Assembly: GCA_002150815.3 (NCBI GenBank) | Contig: NDFF03000199.1 | Coordinates: forward strand, 33,075 to 97,074 | Source: Grammothele lineata | Lineage: Eukaryota; Basidiomycota; Agaricomycetes; Polyporales; Polyporaceae | DNA length: 64,000 nucleotides | Direction of reading: 5' to 3' | Part shown: positions 21,462 to 32,569 of the stretch, in pieces | Layout of the letters: every line of letters begins with the position of its first letter | Position numbering within the stretch: position 1 is the first letter of the stretch | Notes under the pieces: model-generated | What the model was told of the DNA's origin: nothing | What the model saw: the letters and a program-made list of their open reading frames with translations, nothing else | Databases searched by the model: none | Translations under genes and position numbers: made by a program

Positions 21462-24328
21462 ATGGATGACGGTCTCGATGAAGAAACGCGAATGTACGCT
21501 TCCCTCAACCGTTCTTGTTTGACTGGTGCCATGACCTAGCCTGGCATATCAGGGCGATCGCGCTCAGCCTCAGGATGCAACACGACCCGCCACCACAGCC
21601 GCAACCCTCTCGTGCGGAGGTCATTGACATCGACGACGACGAAGAGGACGACGAGGAAGCGCGGTTCCAACGAGACCTGCAGATGGCGATGGCGATGTCC
21701 AAGCAAGAGTCTCAGGCTGCATCCGCCCCCGCCCGTGCGCCCAACCCAACTCCAGCAGCACAAGCCAGCTCTTCCCAACCACCCGTGCCTGCACAGCGCC
21801 CAGCGGGAATCGGAGCTATCACGCCCGAAGAGCGCAAGCAGATGGAGGCAGAGCGTCTCGCACGGCTGAAGCGTGCCCGCCCGGACCTGCACCAAGCCGC
21901 GAACACGATCAACCTCGATGACTCGGACGATGAAGAAGTCGAGGAGGACGAGGGGACAACGCGCGGTGCGAAAAGGCAGCACATCTCCCGTCCGTCTCAC
22001 GCTGGGGCGCGTCGTGCCAACACGCATGCTTCTTCCTCCTCTAGCGCTATCTCTGCGTCTGCGTCTGCGGCCGCGGGGCCGAGCAGTCGTGCAAGATCGT
22101 CTGCGGCTGGAGGGAGCGGTGGTGCGTCTGCTACGGGACAGGTGAACTTGTTTTGGGATGGGGAGATGCGGCAGACGGGGAACATGCATGTGGACCCGCG
22201 GAAGAACACACGGCCGGACTTTAGGCTGGAGGATATCATCTCTCCGGTAAGTCTCTCTTCCCTCGACACCTAGCAATCCTCATCGCACGTTATGCTCATG
22301 AAGGCTGCGTGGCTGGGCAGAAAGAGGACATCGAATTCGCGATCATGTCGGCGTACTGCTGGCGCTTCCCGTGGATATACCAGCGCCTTGCCCGAAGCAC
22401 GGCCGTGATCGCAGTAGACCACAGTCCGACAGGTGCGTTCAGACTCGCGTGGTCATACCTCCGAACCTGTGTTGAATTCCTGCTGTAGGTGACGCGTCCA
22501 TCAAGACGATCCTGCCAAATTGGATACGGACTACACCGTTTCTGCGTGGAGGACGAGGTTGTATGCACATGAAGGTCAGTACCCGCGACGCGACTTTGAG
22601 TACCGAATTGATGTAGTCTTCTTCCAGTTCATGCTGGTCAGTACATGTTGGAGCTGTCCGGACGGGTATGCACAACTTACCCCGCGTTCAGTTGTTCTAT
22701 AGGACCGGCCGTCTGCGCATAGTCATCTCGACCGCCAACTTCGTTGACTACGACTGGAGGGACATGGAGAACGTGCGTCTGCCCGTTCCTCTTCCCCACA
22801 CTTGAGACCCACATACACTCCGCAGACTGTCTGGGTACAAGACATCCCGAAGCGACCTGCTCCGGTAGCTGCAGACAAGACCGAAGACTTTGCGTCCGCC
22901 CTCGTCCGCGTGCTCCACTCGGTGAACGTCGCGCCAGCCTTGATCAACTTCTTGCGCAACGACGTGCGTGTCTCGAGCACCTGCCAGTATCGCTGAAGTG
23001 TGGCTGACGGTGCGCACAGCACCCAAACTTGCCTCTGCAGCGTCTAGAGGACCTCCGCACGCACTGGGACTTCTCGAAAGTGCGCGTCGCGCTCGTACCC
23101 TCTATCGCGGGCAAGCACGAAGGCTGGCCCAAGGTCTGTCCCTCTCCCTCTCACCCGCCACCCACCCACCCGCTCACGCGCACATCCCCAGGCGATCCTC
23201 ACCGGCCACACCCGCCTCATGAAAGCCCTCCTCGACCTCGGCGCCTCCACACCCAAGGGAAAAGACCTCGTCCTCGAGTGCCTAGGGTCCTCGATCGGGA
23301 CGTACAGCACCCCCTGGCTGAACGAGTTCCACTACTCCGCGCGGGGCAAGAGCGCGCAGGACTGGCTGGACAAGCCGAAGGCGCGGCGCGCGAAGGAGCC
23401 GTTGCCGAGTGTGAAGATATTGTTCCCGACGGGGCGGTATGTGAGGGAGAGCAGGCTTGGGGAGGCGGTGAGTGCTCCTGCGCGGGCGTGGTGGTGAGGG
23501 GGTGTTTGGGCTAACGGGAGATGGTAGGGCGGTGGGACGACGTTTTGCAGTAGGAAACAGTGGGAAGGCGCGAACTTCCCGAGGCAGCTGTTCCACCAGA
23601 CGCGGAGCAAGCGCGGGCCGGTGCTCATGCATTCCAAGGTGTGCCCTCCCTCTCTCCACATTCTCCCTTGGAGCGCGCGCGCTGACGGGCGGGTGTAGAT
23701 GATACTCGGCACCTTTCGCGACGCGCGCGGTACCTTGCGCGGCGCACCGTCTGCTGGAAGTGACGCCGAGGGCGAAGGAGGAGAGGAACTGGTGGGGTGG
23801 CTGTACATGGGCTCGCACAACTTTACGCCGTCGGCGTGGGGCACGCTCTCGGGCAACGCGTTCAACCCGACTTTGAACGTGAGTGCCCTCATCTTGGTCT
23901 TGCGATGTCGTCTTGGCGGATGTCGAGCTTGAGCTGTCCGCTGTCCGCGAGAAGCGGGACGAGCGCGACCCGCTGCGGCGTGCGCATCTGTTATGTACCG
24001 CGCACCGCCTACTAAATGGCCGCTCTTACTTCTCCCTTCTCTTCTATGACCGCACCACACAAACTCACCTCTGTCATTGCAGATCACGAACTACGAGCTC
24101 GGGATCCTCATCCCCCTCCGGACCGAAGCCGAGATCGAGCGGCTGACGTGCTGGGAGCGCCCGGCGCAGAAGTACGTCCTGGGCCGGGACGAGCCGTGGG
24201 TGCGTCGCGCGTTCGACCGCCGTTTGTGGTGGCACATCTACAAACTGACTGACGGGCTGGCTGGCTGGCTGGCTGGCTGCTCACCTTAGATCCTATCCGA
24301 GTCCGCGGCGTCTGTGGAGGACAGATGA
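21462..24328 (+). CDS. TDP1: Tyrosyl-DNA phosphodiesterase 1 with two ubiquitin-interacting motifs
   Basis: Thirteen exons: 21462-21493, 21553-22246, 22321-22432, 22489-22574, 22628-22636, 22692-22772, 22826-22963, 23020-23133, 23192-23467, 23528-23638, 23699-23878, 24083-24199 and 24290-24328, giving 662 residues with every phase consistent. TDP1 hydrolyses 3'-phosphotyrosyl links left by stalled topoisomerase I, in the nucleus. The two HxK...N active sites are complete: His306/Lys308/Asn327 (HMKFML...TAN) and His549/Lys551/Asn592 (MHSKMILG...SHNF). The tail ends near WILSESAASVEDR. The N-terminal 240 residues are disordered and acidic and contain two UIM helices: DEETRMAIALSL (6-17) and EARFQRDLQMAMAMSKQE (46-63). 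I chose the ATG at 21462 because the short first exon completes the first UIM. Exon 5 is only 9 nt and encodes F-M-L inside the first catalytic motif. Confidence 0.9.
24254..24278 (+). repeat. CTGG microsatellite in last TDP1 intron
   Basis: Six tandem ggct/ctgg units just before the last 3' splice site. Confidence 0.6.
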
Positions 24329-25205
24329 GGTGCGGCTGCGCGATCGCATACATAGACGGTCACGTTTCGTTTCGATAGATGCGTCTTCGAGATGCAGACT
24401 CTGCATACTTACCTCGCTTGTGCTTGTGCTTGTGCTAGCCGCCGTTCCAATTATGACCGCTTCTATCCACGGCTTGTGTGCCGCGTCGGCGGGCGGGCGT
24501 GGTATTCTTGTGTGTGGGCAAACGGCGTTCGGAGGCCCTCTGAAGCTAAATATGGCCTACGAGCCGCCGGGCCGGCTCGACGTTGACACTGGCGGTGCGG
24601 CATGCTGTCAGAGTCTACAGTACTGACCGCGCAGCCTGAGTGGCTGCCGAGTTGCAAGGATCATATCATCATAAGTCCGGATCGGCGCGCCTTCTCGGAC
24701 GCGCGCAAACTCTCTGGGGGCTGGGGGTTGGAGCTCGGAGCTCGAAGTTCGAAGCTTGCTCGAACGCACGCGAGCCAGAGACAAGACAAGACGCAACTGC
24801 ATTTGACGAGCCCTCTGAACGTACCTGAGTTGAAGCAAGCGAGCGCAACGCAGGTTCGCCGCGGCGCCACCGCGGCCAAACATGCACAAACGAGAGGATG
24901 GCCGTGTGGCCGTGTTAGCGCCGAGGAAACGCCTGGATTCCTTTCGCTTCGCTTGCAGCCCGACCGGCCATCGTCGCCTCCCTCTCCCCGCCAGTCTTTG
25001 TCCTGCACACTCCTTTACGTCTGCCTCGTCCCTCTCCCCTCTTCCCTCGAGCCCTACTCCTCGCCACCGACACCCGCGTTAATATTGACATCGACATCTC
25101 CGCTCGACTCTCACTCGAAGGGGAATCCGCCGAAGAACTCTTGGGCACGCACAACACCTATACGCTCGCACACACGCACGCACGCATCCTAGACGTCTCC
25201 CCGCC
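24329..25205. other. Intergenic, no gene seen
   Basis: 877 bp between TDP1 and the GPI-protein gene. The last 200 bp are pyrimidine-rich (tctcc, tcccc runs), as in many basidiomycete promoters. Confidence 0.5.
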
Positions 25206-25994
25206 ATGCACACGCTCTCGTACATCCCGAAGACCCTCCTGTCCCTCCTCTTCGCCGCGTGGTGTCTCCTCCCCTGCGTACACGCCAGTGAGTGATATCG
25301 ATGCTCGTTGCGCCCGAGTGCGCCAAGATTCGGTGCTGACGGCTTGCCACTCCCGCTCAATAGCATACCTCGTCGTGAACTCGCCGAGCAAGGGCGGGCA
25401 GTGGGTGAACGGCGCGGTGAACCCGATAACGTGGACCAAGGGCCTGCTCGATGGCGTGTCCGTCTTTGACATCGAGCTCTCGCGGATGAGCAACGATGGG
25501 CTGATTTACGTCGCTCGTGCCGGTGCGTCTCCTCTTCTTCCTTGTCTCTCTCGTACCGAACTGCAAACCGATCTTGTCTTGTTCTCTCTCTGCCTTGTCT
25601 CTACACCCCCCATCCCAACTTAACCCGACACATCCGGCCGACAGTCCCCGCCTCAACCTCGACCGGCGCCCTGAACGTCCTCCTGCAAGACGTCCCCGCA
25701 GGGGACGACTACTACCTCCTCTTCATCGACTCGGAGCACGGCGTCATGTACGGCGCCTCCGCGCGCTTCGCCGTCGTCTCCTCCGCCAACGCCTCTTCCA
25801 CGCCTACCGCCGCCTCGGGCGCTGCGAGCGTCACGATCTCGGGGGGCCCGAACCCGACTGTGGGGTTCGCGACGACGTTTGCGGCGAGCACGAGCGGGGC
25901 GCTGGGGATGGGCTGGGGCGTTGGGGGGCAGCAGGTTATGGCGGCGGTGATGGTTGTGGTGGGCGTGTTGGGCGGGGCGTGGAGCGTGCTATAG
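25206..25994 (+). CDS. Ser/Thr-rich GPI-anchored protein, Kre9/KNH-type
   Basis: Three exons (25206-25287, 25364-25522, 25645-25994) give 196 residues. The signal peptide is MHTLSYIPKTLLSLLFAAWC... ending near CVHA. The conserved Kre9/KNH-type beta-sandwich follows: YLVVNSPSKGGQWVNGAVNP, TWTKGL, FDIELSRMS, LLQDVPAGDDYYLLFID and GVMYGASARFAV. A Ser/Thr/Ala-rich linker and a hydrophobic C-terminus (VMAAVMVVVGVLGGAWSVL) fit GPI attachment. Proteins of this family sit at the plasma membrane or cell wall and have been linked to beta-1,6-glucan in yeast; the function in basidiomycetes is not settled. The length is usual for the short basidiomycete members. Confidence 0.85.
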
Positions 25995-26948
25995 GCTGTC
26001 TGTCGCCCGCTTGAGGTGCGGATGGGTCGGTGGCGGTCGAGTTGGGCGGCGTGTTGCAGGGCGGTGCAGGGTGGTGTGTACGGGTCTCCCTCTACAGGAC
26101 GGCGCACGCGTGCCCCGCGCGAGGTGCGTGCGCCGTGTGGGCGGACTAGATCTACGGTATCTCTCGGGACCTCAGGGGCATCCTTACTAGTTTGTGGTTT
26201 ATTACTCGCTCGCCCGCCCACCCTTAGCGGGCAGCATGGACTTTTCGTCTTTCTCTCTCTCTCAGACACTTTTTTTCTTTCTGTCGACTGCACGAACAAA
26301 CGGGATGCCACGTCGGACCCGGGCGCGACGGTCATCGTTGGCCGCGGCGTGAACGCGAACGTCAAGGCTCGGATCGGCCGCGCCCGCATATGTAGGGGAC
26401 AAGACGCTGAGGCGATGTAGACACACGGGGAGATTGGAGAGGCGACGATGGCGCGCTGCGTCTGTGGAGAGGCACCTCAAGATCGCTGAGCTGCGAGGCG
26501 CGTTCTTCTCGTCTCTCGATGAGAAGTGTGCAGAGAAATCTTGCTGCTCGAGCTCTTGACAGCCGCGCTCGTTACGAGCATGGGTTCCTTCGGACCGTGT
26601 GGGCCGGCATGTCGGCAGGTTGCGCACGCACGGCGGCGATGACGTCGACGTCCGGTCGTCTGTTCGCCCCGTTCATTGAAAGCGCACTTGTAAAGCGACC
26701 ACCGCTCTTTCTGGCTTGTAGGGAGCCTGCCGAGTCTACCCCGGAGAGTGTAGGAAGACAAAACGAAGGCTGGCACGACGCATATACCTGCCTCGTTCCC
26801 TTTCCTTCGTTGACGGGGTTTGCGATCGCATGCCAAACGAGGTGAGAGATTCATCGATGACGCCAGGTGCGGAACTCTTAATGCTCGTTTGCTAACTTCA
26901 GTATTCGTACTTAGTTCCCCTTAGCCTTGATCCAGCTCTATCGCTAGC
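25995..26948. other. Intergenic, no gene seen
   Basis: About 950 bp. Open frames on both strands are short and without splice support. Confidence 0.5.
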
Positions 26949-29227
26949 ATGGGGCTCCAAGAGCTCGACGACGACACGCTCATCCACATCCTCAGCTTCC
27001 TCCCCGCCTGTTCTATCCTCTCCCTCCGCCAGGTGTGTACGTCCTCTTCCAGCTCTCCAGCCGTCGTCCCCCCAAGTCCCCCTACACAAGACGCTCGCTG
27101 ACAACCCCCCACCCGTAACCTCCCCCACTCCCCCCCCCTCCTCACGTAGACATGTAAGAGACTCGCATCCATCTCCCGCCTCCGCTTCGTCTGGCAAAAC
27201 GCCTACCGCGCCGAAGTCCTGCACGCGGGCTTCCCCTTCCCGCACGCCCGCCTCGCCTCCCCGTCCGTGTCCGCCGCCGAGCTGGAGGGACTCGTGAGAC
27301 ACGCGCTGAGGTTGGGGGCGTTTTGGCTTGAGGGGGATGTGCCGTCTGAGGAAGGAGTGGAGAACGGGAATGAGGGCGAGGATCAGGACGAGCACTGGGC
27401 AGGAGAGAGGAATGGGAAGAAGAGGAGGATGAAGGGCAAGACAAAACCGGCGCGGACGACCGAGTTCCAAGCGAGCAGCGCCGGCACGGGCCTCTCGCAC
27501 GTCTCCTTCCTCCCCGGCCGCGGGGGCCGGTACGTCCTCACCGTGTACAAGGGCATCTGGTCGACGATCGCGTGCTGGGACGTTGGGGCTCTCCCCAGCC
27601 TGAGGAGGGGTATCCCACCTCCGGCGCCGAGGAAGGTGGCGAGCTGGGCGCCGCGGCAGGTCATCTTCTCGGGGTTCGTGGTTAATGAGGACCCGGAGTC
27701 GGAGGCGGCGCTTGCGGTGTCGATCCAGCAGGGAGGGTGAGCCCCAGTCTTTCTCTACATGCGCATATAGTCACTCGGAGTCGTCCCACCTTCCAGGGGC
27801 ACCCCGAGCATCGAGCTTCTCAGCCTACCCCTTCCCACTCCCGCCGACCCCCATACCGACCCCAACACCGACCCTAGCGCCAACCCAAGCAAAGAACCCC
27901 CCTCCCCCACCTTCCGCTCCATCTGCAACATAGCAACCGCCTTCCGGCCCGTTGCGCTCAAAGGCGACCTCATCGCCTTCAGCGACGAGGGCTCGGACAC
28001 GGTCGTCATGGACTGGCGCAGGAACGCCTTCGCGCTCCTGAGGGGTGCGGAGCGGCTTGTTGATGAGCGGTTCAAGGTTCGTTTTTGTTTTTTGGTTTTG
28101 GTTTTCTGTACGCGCATCCTTGGGCCTCGGGCTGCGTGCGAATGCGCACTTAGCTGACGAGCTGGTAGTATAATAGGTGCCTAAACGTCGTCTTCGCGCA
28201 CAAGAGCGTGCTCGTCGTGCGCGCGCGTTCGGTGGAGCTCTTCCCCGAGCCCGTGCTCCGTCCCGCCGCCATCACTACCACCAACGCCAACGCCGCCACC
28301 AACGCCAACATCGAGGGAGACTCCGCGCGCGGGTACGCAACGTACCGCCCGCTCGCGACCCACTCCTTCGGCTGGATCGACGGTGTTTCCGTGTGTGCCC
28401 AGCGCGCGCCCTCCCCATTTCCCTCGTCACGCGAGGACGGGGACGGGGCAGGAGACGGGGCGGAGACAGGGGACAGGGCGAGGGCTGGGGCAAGGGCGGA
28501 ACCGCTGTCGATCGTGCTGAGGCCCGAGAGCGACGACCCGTGGACGGCGGACGTGCACCGGCTCGAGCAATTCGTGCTGCGCCCGAACCCTGCGTTTGAT
28601 TCCCAGGCTGCTCATGCGTCCCCTTTGCCACCTTCACATTCACCTTCGCCTTCAGACGAGCCCGAGGAGAACTTGGACTCGACCTCCTCCCCGTCTCCTC
28701 CCCCAGACCCGGACCTACACGCCGCCTCTCCATCCCCATACATCTTCCCCCCAACCCCCGTCCCCCTCCCCCTCCCACAAACCTCCCGCGGGATCCTCCG
28801 CTGCCGCACCATCGCCCTCGGGCGGTCCGGGACCGCGCTCTGGGTCTCCCCACGCGCTTCTGGGGCAGGGAACACGGGACAGGGGATGGGGTTGGCGGGG
28901 ATGGACGTGCATGCTTCGGAGGTTGGGATGCGGGTCGCTGACGGAAGGAGCTCTTCAGCGCAGGACGAGGAGGAGGGGGAGGGGAAGGAGACGCTCTGTG
29001 CCGCGGTGTTCGACGGGCCGCTCCGGAGGGGCGGGTGGGGCGCGCTTGGGGCGGACGACGACGGGCTCGAGGGAGCGACGGAGACGGTGCAGGGCCCGCG
29101 CGCGAGAACGCTGTGGGCGCAACCGCGAGAGGGCACGAGCTGGACCGCGCTCGACTACGACGAGGACGCGGGGCGCGTCGCGCTCGGCTCGAGTGACGGG
29201 CATGTTACTGTCTTGGACCTCGTCTAG
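26949..29227 (+). CDS. F-box domain protein, large
   Basis: Four exons (26949-27032, 27150-27736, 27797-28076, 28169-29227) give 669 residues. The N-terminal F-box reads LQELDDDTLIHILSFLPACS, then SLRQTCKRLASISRL (residues 3-45). The rest is a divergent beta-rich region with propeller-like phrases (YVLTVYKGIWSTIACWDV, DLIAFSDEGSDTVVMDWR, GRVALGSSDGHVTVLDLV at the very end) broken by long low-complexity inserts rich in Pro, Ser, Asp and Gly. Likely an SCF substrate receptor; the target is unknown. The last strand GHVTVLDL is typical of a WD40-type blade, so a degenerate WD40 propeller is likely but not provable by eye. GC content is high and codon use is like that of the neighbouring genes. 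Confidence 0.75.
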
Positions 29228-29422
29228 GCCTGGAGCGACGCGACGGTGTGAAGTGGTCCATGGACGGGGAACGCGCGGGGGTGGAAGAAGATAAAGATAT
29301 TGTATCGGTAGCAACGGACACCTTTAGTAGAAGATACACAAGTAGTAATGCCCGAACGCAGCAGTACGATAAGATCACGACGCAGTCCCTCGCCCTCATG
29401 CCTCTTCGCTCGATCCTCAAGC

Positions 29423-31397
29423 TCAATCGCTATATTTCACCGCCCCCCTCTCCTCATCCCCATCCACATCCTTAAACCGCACCGGCGCATACCTCGGCCC
29501 GCCCGAACTCACAGCGGCGCTCCGGCCCTTCATCCCGCGCACGCACAAGGTGAGGGTGACAGCGAGCAAGAGGAGCCCGACGAGGAGGTTCGCGCCGAGG
29601 AGCGCGAGTGCGAGCGTGCCGTACTTCTTTGTCCAGGTGTCTGCTGCTCCGGCGTCTGAGTTTGAGGAGTCGGAGGAGTCGGAAGAGGAGGCGGCGCCGA
29701 GGACTTGGCCAGAGGACGAGGACGAAGACGACTCCGAGGAGGAAGATGACGACGAAGAAGAAGAGGAGGAGGAGGAAGAAGAGGAGGGGTTATCGTACTG
29801 CACGACGACGGAAGGATCGACGGTGGGCGGGAGCTCCGCGAGCGTCGCCGCGCGCTCCTCCTTGAACTCGGCCCACATCGTCGCGGTGTCCGTCGTGGAG
29901 AGCATCTGGACGAAGGGGATCCCGTTCGTGCGGTTGCTCGGGTAGTAGTCGCCGTAGTCGAACCTGGTACGCGGCGTAGTCAGAGACGTGGAGAGACGCG
30001 CCGAAGAGAGGGGAGGGGACGTACGAAGCGTAGACGTTGCGCAGGAAGGCGTCTCCGAGAATGATGTCGAAGCCGACGAAGGAGTTGGGGTCGAGCGTGA
30101 GGTACTGGTACGTGTTCACGCACGCCGTCGCGTTCTGCCCGTTCAGCTCGATCACTTCGGGGTACGTGATGTCGAGCGGGTGCACGGGGAAGTCTTGGCC
30201 GCTGCGCAGTGGATTAGTACACTTCCTGCGCGGGTACGCCTCACGAACGCAAAAGAGGAACTTACCCAAACGTGAAGGTAAGGTTCGTCGCTGCATCGCA
30301 CGGGACGATCCACAACCCGCCCGCGGCATCAAACTGCGCCCCGGGTATACTCCCATAGATCGCGTCGACGGCGGCCGCAGGCAGCGGCGGGAACGAAAAG
30401 CCCGTATCGAGCGCAGCGACGATCTTGCCCGCGGGCGTGCCCGAAATGCGCGACTTGTTAAACGTGAACGCCTCCCCATTCACGCTCATCCCGTCCATGA
30501 CGATACTCCAGTGCTGGTCGCTCACGCGCGGGAGCTTCGGCGCGCTCGTGACGTTCTCGAACCCGTCCGCGTGGCCCGAGATGACGAACGCGCCGTCGGC
30601 CTCGTCGTCGAGCTCGCTCGTGCGCGCGAGCTGGACGTCGAAGTTGTTCGGGAGGGACGGGTCGAGCGCGAAGAGGGAGGTGATGGGCGCGCGCGCGAGC
30701 GCGTCTGCGGCGTCTGTGCCCCATGCTTGCTGGACGGTGGCGTAGATGGAGGCGACGTCGAACGCCATGCCCATGATGCCGTCGTACGTGGTGAGGTCCA
30801 TGTCCGAGATCGAGGTGGGGTCGATGAATGCTGCGCTCGCGCCGTCAGATTTTGTGGGCGCGTACGGGCGCGACGCCAAGAGCGCTCTCACCTTGCGAGG
30901 GAACGACGAAATCCCCGATCTTGAGCTCTGCAAAGTCGATGTTGCCCACGACGCCGCCTTGGCCGTAACCTATGGTGACCTCGAGATCGGACGAGTTCGT
31001 GAGCTGCAAGTTGCGCCCCGCGGTGTTGACCCAGAGATCTGTCGAGCCCGTGTCAAGGATGACAGTAAAGTCTATTAGGGTTGTGTCAGTACAGCATAGG
31101 CGGTGGGAAAGCGATATCGCTCACTCTCTCCTCCGAGCGTAATGTCAACGGTGTACTGGGCTCTCGGCATGAGCACAACCCTCCCACTCTGACGACAATG
31201 TGGGCACTCACCGTCAGGTCGTCGCCCGTCGAGATGACGTCGTCCGAGTCCTCCGAAGAGCTGGTGGTGGCATACCGCCATCCCGTGCCGTACGTCTTGA
31301 CTTTGAAACCAGAACTTGCGGCGAGGGCCGTCCCCGCGCAGATAGACAGCGGGAGGACGTGTTGAACAAGATGGAGAAGAGTAAAAGGGAGCACCAT
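29423..31397 (-). CDS. Pepsin-type (A1) aspartic protease with poly-Ser linker and C-terminal membrane helix
   Basis: Six exons on the minus strand (31397-31212, 31188-31125, 31071-30892, 30830-30266, 30201-30025, 29963-29423) give 570 residues with consistent phase. A signal peptide (MVLPFTLLHLVQHVLPLSI) precedes a short propeptide. The first catalytic motif is FTVILDTGSTDLWV and the second is VAALDTGFSFPPLP; both aspartates are present. The enzyme core ends near GIPFVQML. A linker with some 25 serines follows, then a hydrophobic segment (LALALLGANLLVGLLLLAVTL) and a short basic/acidic tail, so this looks like a type I membrane protease facing outward. Substrate is unknown. The acidic open frame opposite the poly-Ser tract is an artefact. 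Confidence 0.88.
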
Positions 31398-32013
31398 CGC
31401 CGCGGGAGAAGTGGAACAGGGGAATGGGAGAAGGAGAGAAGAGACAACTTAACGCGTCTCCGCGGGACCCTCGTTATATACGAGTACGAGCCTCGTGTCC
31501 GCCATCCCTGTACGGCACGCCGGTGATGTGTTGTCCTGTGTTGTCCTGCAGAAGACGTGCAGCACCGCCGATAGCACCGGAGGACGTCTGGCCCTGGTGA
31601 TGGCGAACCGCAATGGCTGTCGATCGTTGCAGCCCGGATGCTTCATGGTCGATTCCCGGGCCCGGCAGCGACATTCGGACGCGACATGGCGCTGATCTGC
31701 ATTGATGGGGGCGCGCCCTGCGCGGGCCAAGACCGAGGAGGTCGATGATTGCCTTCCTCTTTGCACAGCTCCTTCTTCTCTCCAGGGTACGTCCCGATGA
31801 AAGGGCGATGCCCATCAACAGCCCCTAATGCCCACCTCGTGAGCCACATGGTTTGATGTGTGCCGGAATAGGCTCACAACGTTCCTAGGTGTCTTAAGAG
31901 GGAGAAACGCTCCGTTTGCGGCGTCCGAGACATTTCAGCACTGGTGATGTCTCGCCTGAGAGCTGACTTAGGAACCATGGCTACAAAGCAGAGACAGAGA
32001 GGTACAGCGCATT
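31398..32013. other. Intergenic, promoter of the aspartic protease
   Basis: A TATATAACG-like run on the minus strand near 31470-31480 lies about 75 bp upstream of the protease ATG. Otherwise nothing is recognised. Confidence 0.4.
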
Positions 32014-32513
32014 GTGGATGACGTCAGCGGATGCTGGCTGTATCTTCAGACTCAGCTTTCCCACGGCCGTCTGGTGCTGTGGCCGCGACTGCCCTGCCAC
32101 TGGGCTAGCCGTCGACTGTTAACTTCGTTCACGCCAACCACATCGAACCTCCCAATCAATTCATGCTTTGCATCTCAAACTGTGTCTCTTTCTGCCTTCA
32201 ACTCTCTGACGAAAAAGATTGCCCGCACGCGCGTCGCAGAGGAAGCACCCAAACTCAAGACACGCCGGTGGAACTTGTTGAGTTTATGTCAGTATATCCG
32301 ACGGCTGCTGTCGGTTATACCACTCTGTTTCTTCGTCTTCACCAGGTGGACGCTTGCTTCTGTTGCGCAACTGATATCGAAGTTGAGCGAGAATCGTGGA
32401 AAATCGTTGTCCATGAGTTCGAGTACAAGTACATGCTCAACGGGACGGAGAAGTCGCGCCTAAGATACCTCCGTCGGCTGGACAGAATGCTTCTGGTGGT
32501 CAGTACGTCTTAA
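32014..32513 (+). CDS. Hypothetical ORF, doubtful
   Basis: Two overlapping frames stay open here (32014-32463 and 32163-32513). A possible 58-nt intron (gtcagtatat...cttcaccag, ending near 32345) could join them. The frame ending at 32513 has a plausible mixed composition (ESWKIVVHEFEYKYML) but no motif I recognise. It is tail to tail with the F-box/propeller gene and may be no more than its 3' flank. Confidence 0.2.
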
Positions 32514-32569
32514 AGAATCCTGGAACTGCTCAGACAGAACTTACTCGCCCATTATCAGGTCGATTATCT

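Noticed and set aside
28275..28853. Long antisense frames opposite the F-box protein at 26949-29227
   Set aside because: Arg/Gly/Pro-rich shadows caused by high GC; the sense strand has the F-box and proper introns.
29550..29945. Acidic Glu-rich ORF on the plus strand
   Set aside because: It is the complement of the poly-Ser linker of the aspartic protease.
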